From Mesorhabditis belari (lineage: Eukaryota > Nematoda > Chromadorea > Rhabditida > Rhabditidae), in contig CAUEEP010000887.1 of NCBI GenBank assembly GCA_958450365.1, forward strand, positions 712,516 to 776,515: a stretch of 64,000 bases of DNA, given 5' to 3'. A program made the position numbers and the translations under genes. Positions 60,501 to 64,000 of the stretch are shown one piece after another. Every line of letters begins with the position of its first letter. Positions within the stretch are counted from its first letter, which is position 1. The notes beneath the pieces were generated by a model. The model was not told the origin of the DNA. It searched no databases and saw only the letters and a list, made by a program, of their open reading frames with translations.

Positions 60501-63500
60501 ATTTGTACCATAAAAAATTTACATTCGATCAGTTTTTTTTGGATTGCGTAATTGAACCGGTCGAGTTGATTCTTTTCAACAAAAATCGTACTTGTTTGGT
60601 GAAAGATTGATGACAACTAGTTTGGGAATTCTTGAGGCCAACCTGGCGATAAAACGAGGAGATCGAGTCTTGAGCAGTTCCCGAATTTCAACAAGAGTCA
60701 AGTAGTAGACGAGATCTTTGTCGGTGAGAATCCCCTGAAGATGAAATCGATTTACTAAGTTACTAATGTTATTGTTTCCTTGTAGATTTCCAATCCAATC
60801 CAATCCATAGCCTTAAATGGCTCTAGTGCCTGTTTCTTTAAAAATTGGCTTGACTTAAGCTAAGAAAAACTCGGGAATTTAAGTTTAGACTGACAATGAA
60901 TTTCAGTTTCAGTTTAAGTTTCATTGAAATCAGATTTCGAAACGAGATTTAGGCCATTCGATCAAAAAATCAAACCGGGAATCCGAATCTGTAATCAAAA
61001 TTGGCTGAATAGCTGGTGAACTCGAGATTTCTGGCATCAAAGTTTTTGCTAGACACGCTTGAGCTGAGTTTACGCCTCTCTTTCAACGGTGATCGTGGTT
61101 TTGAGGTGAGTTTACGCTTCCCTTTTAACAGCGATCGTGGTCTTGAGCTGGGTTTACGCCTTTCCTTTAACATCGATCGGGGACTTGAGCCGAGTCTACG
61201 CTTCCCTTTTAACAGCGATCGTGGTCTTGAGCTTAGTTTACGCCTCTATTTCAACAGTGATCATAGTCTTGAGCTGGGTTTACGCCTTTCTTTCAACAGC
61301 GATCATAGTCTTGAGCTGGGTTTACGCCTTTCTTTCAACAGCGATCGTGTGGATAGTGTGCTTTTCTAAGCGACAGACCGATTTTTTCCCGCATTAGTTC
61401 GACTCCTCCACTTGAAAAACTTTTCCTTTTTATTTTTCATAAAGATATTTCTTTGATTTTCACCAATTTTTATACTATTTTGCTTCTAATTAAAGCAATT
61501 TAACATGATGAGCATTAGGAATGGCCGCAGCGAAGCCGTCGGAAGCGCCAACCGCCAAGGTTTTGACAGTGCGGGGATTCGAACCAGCGAAGAGCCAGGG
61601 AAGAACCAGGGACGAAGAGCGAGCACACTATCCACTACACAAAGCGGCAATTGAGGTAATTTGGGGAGGTAATTTGATCTTATCCGGGGCGCCGTTTTTC
61701 CAAAAGGTGTACAAATGTTCAAACAATGTTCAAACGCGTTTTTTTGGGGCCCAGCTAGAGTCAGCCCAATTTGAGGCCCAGCTAGCGTCAGCCCAATTTG
61801 AGGCCCAGCTAGAGTCAGCCTTCTCCTTTCCCACCTCTTTATGCAGCTCGTCAGCCAATAAACGAATTGAGTTCCGAATTGCTACATTCGCCTTGACAAG
61901 CAGATTTTTCGCGTTTTCTCTAAAAAAAATTGGGTTTTTGTTTAAATTTCACAATAAAACATTGAAATCACAGGATTCAACTCACCGATTTGAGACTCCT
62001 TGATGCGTTTGTTTGACCATATACTGCATTAAAGATCTGGAAATTGAGGATCTCTTTTGATTTATTGTTAAATTTGTTTAGAAATTCGTGTTTTTTTTTG
62101 TCTTTTTTAACAAATAAACGACTCAATGCTGAGTCATGGCTGTTTCTCGTGAATGGTTGAACGAAATGTGCTCTAAATTTGTGAGAGCATGTAATTTTAG
62201 GTCCTCTTTCCGAATCCGATGTTAGTTTTATTAGGAAGTTGTGTGATTTTTTGTAAAAAGTGAAAAAACCGGGCCGTGGAGTCCGAGGAAGCCGAGGATT
62301 TCATGGCCGAGTGGTCTAAGGCGCGCGCGGTCAATCCGAGGCTTCAATGGGGGGTTGTTGGTTCGACTCCTGCTTTGTACACTTTTACAGTGAAAATGTT
62401 TAAAAAAAGATTTTTTCTAATAGTTTTAGATAGTTTAATGAAATAGCTACAAATTACAAGTGTTTAAACTCAAAGAGGTCTTGAAGAATTGTTAAAATAA
62501 ACTTGATGAAGTTTGTTGGTCCGGATTCAGATTCTAGAGTCTTTTAAGCTCAAATTTCTAGGATTTGGTTATTCATTTTGATCGCTGGCCGTCTCGTAAA
62601 GGATTTGAAGTCATCAATGTGTTAAAAATCTACCTTGAAATCCCTTTTGGCTTATTTTTGAGTTGATCAAGAACATCAACAAGATTTCCCGCTTCTTCAA
62701 CCCTTTCATCGTTAAGCTTCGGATCTTTGAGCATTGTCTGAAAAGGGAATTTGACGGAATTCTTGAGAAAACACCTTTTCTTTCTTAATCTAACTTTGAT
62801 TTTGAACTTTTTAGCTCTTTATTTATGCTAGAGTTTTACCAAATTGAATCAAAACGATTAAAAAGGCTTTTCTTGGCGTTAAAACAATTCAAATCAACAA
62901 ATTTCACATTTGTAATTGAGATTCTTTATGTAAATTTGAGTTTGAAATGTAAATTTGAATATAAATATTAATTTGAGTTCTAATTCTATATGGAATTTCA
63001 TAGAAATTTCACTCAAATTTCACCTTCAATGTGTGCACAAGCAATTCCGGTGATTTACTCCATTCTGTCGCATAAATATCCAATTCGAAGGGTCCCCGGT
63101 GACCGTGTTTTTCAAAAAATTCTGTAAAAAGTCTACAAATTAATAAAGAAATATCAATTTGAAAGATTTTTTAAAAGAAGATTGGCTTAGGCTTAGGCTT
63201 AGGCTTTGGCTTAGGCTTAGGCTTAGGCTTAGGCTTAGGCTTAGGCTTAGGCTTAGGCTTAGGCTTTAGGCTTAGGCTGTAGGCTTAGGCTCAGGCTTTA
63301 GGCTTAGGCTTAGGCTTAGGCTTTAGGCTTAGGCTTTAGGCTTAGGCTTAGGCTTTAGGCTTAGGCTTTAGGCTTAGGCTTAGGCTTTAGGCTTAGGCTT
63401 AGGCTTTAGGCTTAGGCTGTAGGCTTAGGCTTAGGCTCAGGCTTAGGCTGTAAGCTTAGGCTCAGGCTTGGGGTTAGGCTTAGGCTTAGGCTTAGGCTTA

Positions 63501-63983
63501 GTGCGAAGGTTAGCGGCTAGCGCCTGGCACTAAGTTTATTTGAGTTTGGGTTGAATCCCCATATTCTGGACCTCAGCCAGAGCTCGGGACAAGCAATTGC
63601 CTTTGTGCTTTGGAACCCAAGGGGAGTATCCTTGCAAAATTTCAGTTCGCGGACATGTCTAGAAGTTGAGTTATGAAAAGTCGGTTTTACCATTTTTTTA
63701 GGCTTATGCTTAGAATTAGAATCAAGAATCAAACAGAAAAATCAAGTTTCTGTGAAGAAACAAGGCTTAGCTTTTCAGGGGATTAACACAAAGCTGAAAA
63801 ACAGTATTTTTTAAATTCAAGACAAGAAAACAGTTATTTGTTGAGATTTTTAGGGCTTAAAATTTCACCAGTGACCAGCGGCTCGGTCTTCGAATCGCAG
63901 AGTAAAAGTTTCAAAGCGAATTCCCCTTCCAATGTCTCGAATTCGGGTTGAATCTTGCTTTTCGTGATTGCTTTAGCGATGTT
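57549..63983 (-). CDS. PEP synthase / rifampicin-phosphotransferase-like enzyme (3' part)
   Basis: Minus-strand exons in order: 63869-63983, 63024-63121, 62634-62737, 61986-62036, 61835-61919, 60643-60734, 59806-59884, 58139-58264, 57904-58006, 57743-57817, 57549-57622 (stop TAG). They give 333 residues, every junction in phase. The order is a central region (FFEKHGHRGPFELDIYATEW, NRENAKNLLVKANVAIRNSI, GILTDKDLVYYLTLVEIREL, AMRRRQHFP) and a C-terminal PEP-utiliser mobile domain: LKGTPVCEGRVVAKA, TGEILITCFTDICWSPFF, then VTEIGGLLSHGAVVAREYG with the phospho-accepting His, then LPSLIAVQHATEVFKTGD. Enzymes of this family pass phosphate from ATP through that His to a substrate. The ATP-grasp N-terminal half should lie beyond 64000. 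Substrate unknown. Introns hold four minisatellites. Confidence 0.8.
58470..58872. repeat. 12-bp array AATCCAGAGACG / AATCCAGAAATG
   Basis: Thirty-three or so 12-bp units in an intron of the phosphotransferase gene. The forward NPETNPEI and minus GFVSGFIS ORFs are artefacts. Confidence 0.95.
59060..59335. repeat. GGAACCGTATT array, two blocks
   Basis: Repeats at 59060-59155 and 59262-59335 of GGAACCGTATT and TAGAACCGTATTA. The same 11-bp motif makes the arrays at 17.5-18.2 kb (inverted) and 28.6-28.9 kb. Confidence 0.85.
59985..60462. repeat. CTAAAGCTAAACTAGCTT array
   Basis: Units of 15-21 bp built from AGCTTCTAAAGCTAAACTA with CTCCTAAAGC variants at the right. Many sub-units are palindromic (AGCT, AAGCTT). 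Confidence 0.9.
61055..61350. repeat. 42-bp array with GAGCTGGGTTTACGCCTTTC
   Basis: Seven units of 42 bp ending CAGCGATCGTGGTCTT. The length is a multiple of three and leaves open frames on both strands (LRLSFNSDHSLELG, PRSPLKERRKLSS), but no splice site joins them to the enzyme. Confidence 0.9.
61556..61655 (-). pseudogene. tRNA-like sequence sharing its 3' end with that at 26.3 kb
   Basis: Minus strand: CTTTGTGTAGTGGATAGTGT (A box) and GCTGGTTCGAATCCCC (B box) then GCACTGTCAAAA, the same tail as 26333. The middle contains a CCCTGGTTCTT/CCCTGGCTCTT doublet, so the anticodon arm is lost. Confidence 0.45.
61740..61815. repeat. Three copies of GGCCCAGCTAGAGTCAGCCC (about 30 bp)
   Basis: Tandem copies lie immediately downstream (minus sense) of the exon 61835-61919 donor and stay open in its frame, so read-through would add WASNWADS repeats. 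Confidence 0.8.
62293..62380 (+). pseudogene. tRNA-Leu/Ser-like sequence
   Basis: ATGGCCGAGTGGTCTAAGGC is a good class II D arm and GTTGGTTCGACTCCTG a T arm with B box. The acceptor strands (GGATTTC and GCTTTGT) do not pair and the anticodon stem is unclear. Confidence 0.45.
63180..63590 (+). repeat. Telomere-like module, copy C
   Basis: (TTAGGC)n with TTTAGGC and TGTAGGC variants runs to 63500, then CTTAGTGCGAAGG, TAGCGGCTAGCG and GGCACTAAG form the hairpin. TTTATTTGAGTTTGGGTTGA, TCCCCAT and TTCTGGACCTCAGCCAG follow, matching copies A and B. No second TTAGGC tail is visible here. It lies in the phosphotransferase intron between 63121 and 63869. Confidence 0.9.
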
Positions 63984-64000
63984 CTGAATGAAAATTGTTT

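Noticed and set aside
24119..63590. True chromosome end
   Set aside because: The TTAGGC runs are short, degenerate, internal, in both orientations and lie in introns of genes that continue on both sides.

Overview
The window reads as a nematode genome segment. The reasons are: (i) arrays of the hexamer TTAGGC, the nematode telomere repeat, at several internal positions; (ii) short introns (46-50 nt at the extreme) with gtragt donors and pyrimidine-rich cag acceptors, plus splice acceptors immediately upstream of start codons, as expected for trans-spliced mRNAs; (iii) two genes encoding seven-transmembrane chemoreceptors that look like the nematode Sre class. The sequence is AT-rich and packed with private minisatellites, each array with its own unit, most of them inside introns.

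Layout. 1-2.5 kb: gene-free minisatellites. 2.5-29.1 kb (+): one long gene, rebuilt here as 27 phase-consistent exons (852 codons), encoding a degenerate pseudokinase of the PEAK1/pragmin (NKF3) type. Its first half has kilobase introns filled with tandem repeats, MITEs and mariner debris. 29.1-31.1 kb: an inverted copy of a dispersed repeat also present at 5 kb and 40 kb. 31.1-37.4 kb (+): Sre-like chemoreceptor gene 1 (8 exons, 304 aa). 37.4-45.8 kb: no host gene; a rearranged mariner, a triplicated AT-rich segment, a telomere-like array, one mariner with an unbroken transposase, and a LINE 3' end whose reading frame holds a roughly 680-bp array. 45.8-52.3 kb (+): Sre-like chemoreceptor gene 2 (8 exons, 299 aa), a paralogue whose exons 2-6 have exactly the same lengths as in gene 1. 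53.2-57.5 kb: a nested set, LINE 3' end containing a piggyBac remnant containing a pogo-like element. 57.5-64 kb (-): the 3' eleven exons of a PEP-utilising phosphotransferase (PEP synthase / rifampicin-phosphotransferase-like); its 5' part lies beyond the window.

The four host genes have no obvious shared pathway: a signalling scaffold pseudokinase, two tandem chemoreceptors and a metabolic or phosphotransfer enzyme. The most unusual signals are non-genic: 28 exact 12-bp units each carrying a perfect RNA polymerase III B box inside a tRNA-like sequence (46.9-47.3 kb), and a conserved hairpin module that recurs three times embedded in TTAGGC arrays (24.2, 35.5 and 63.5 kb).

Gene models were made by eye from splice signals and reading phase; every join listed is phase-consistent, but none has been tested against RNA.
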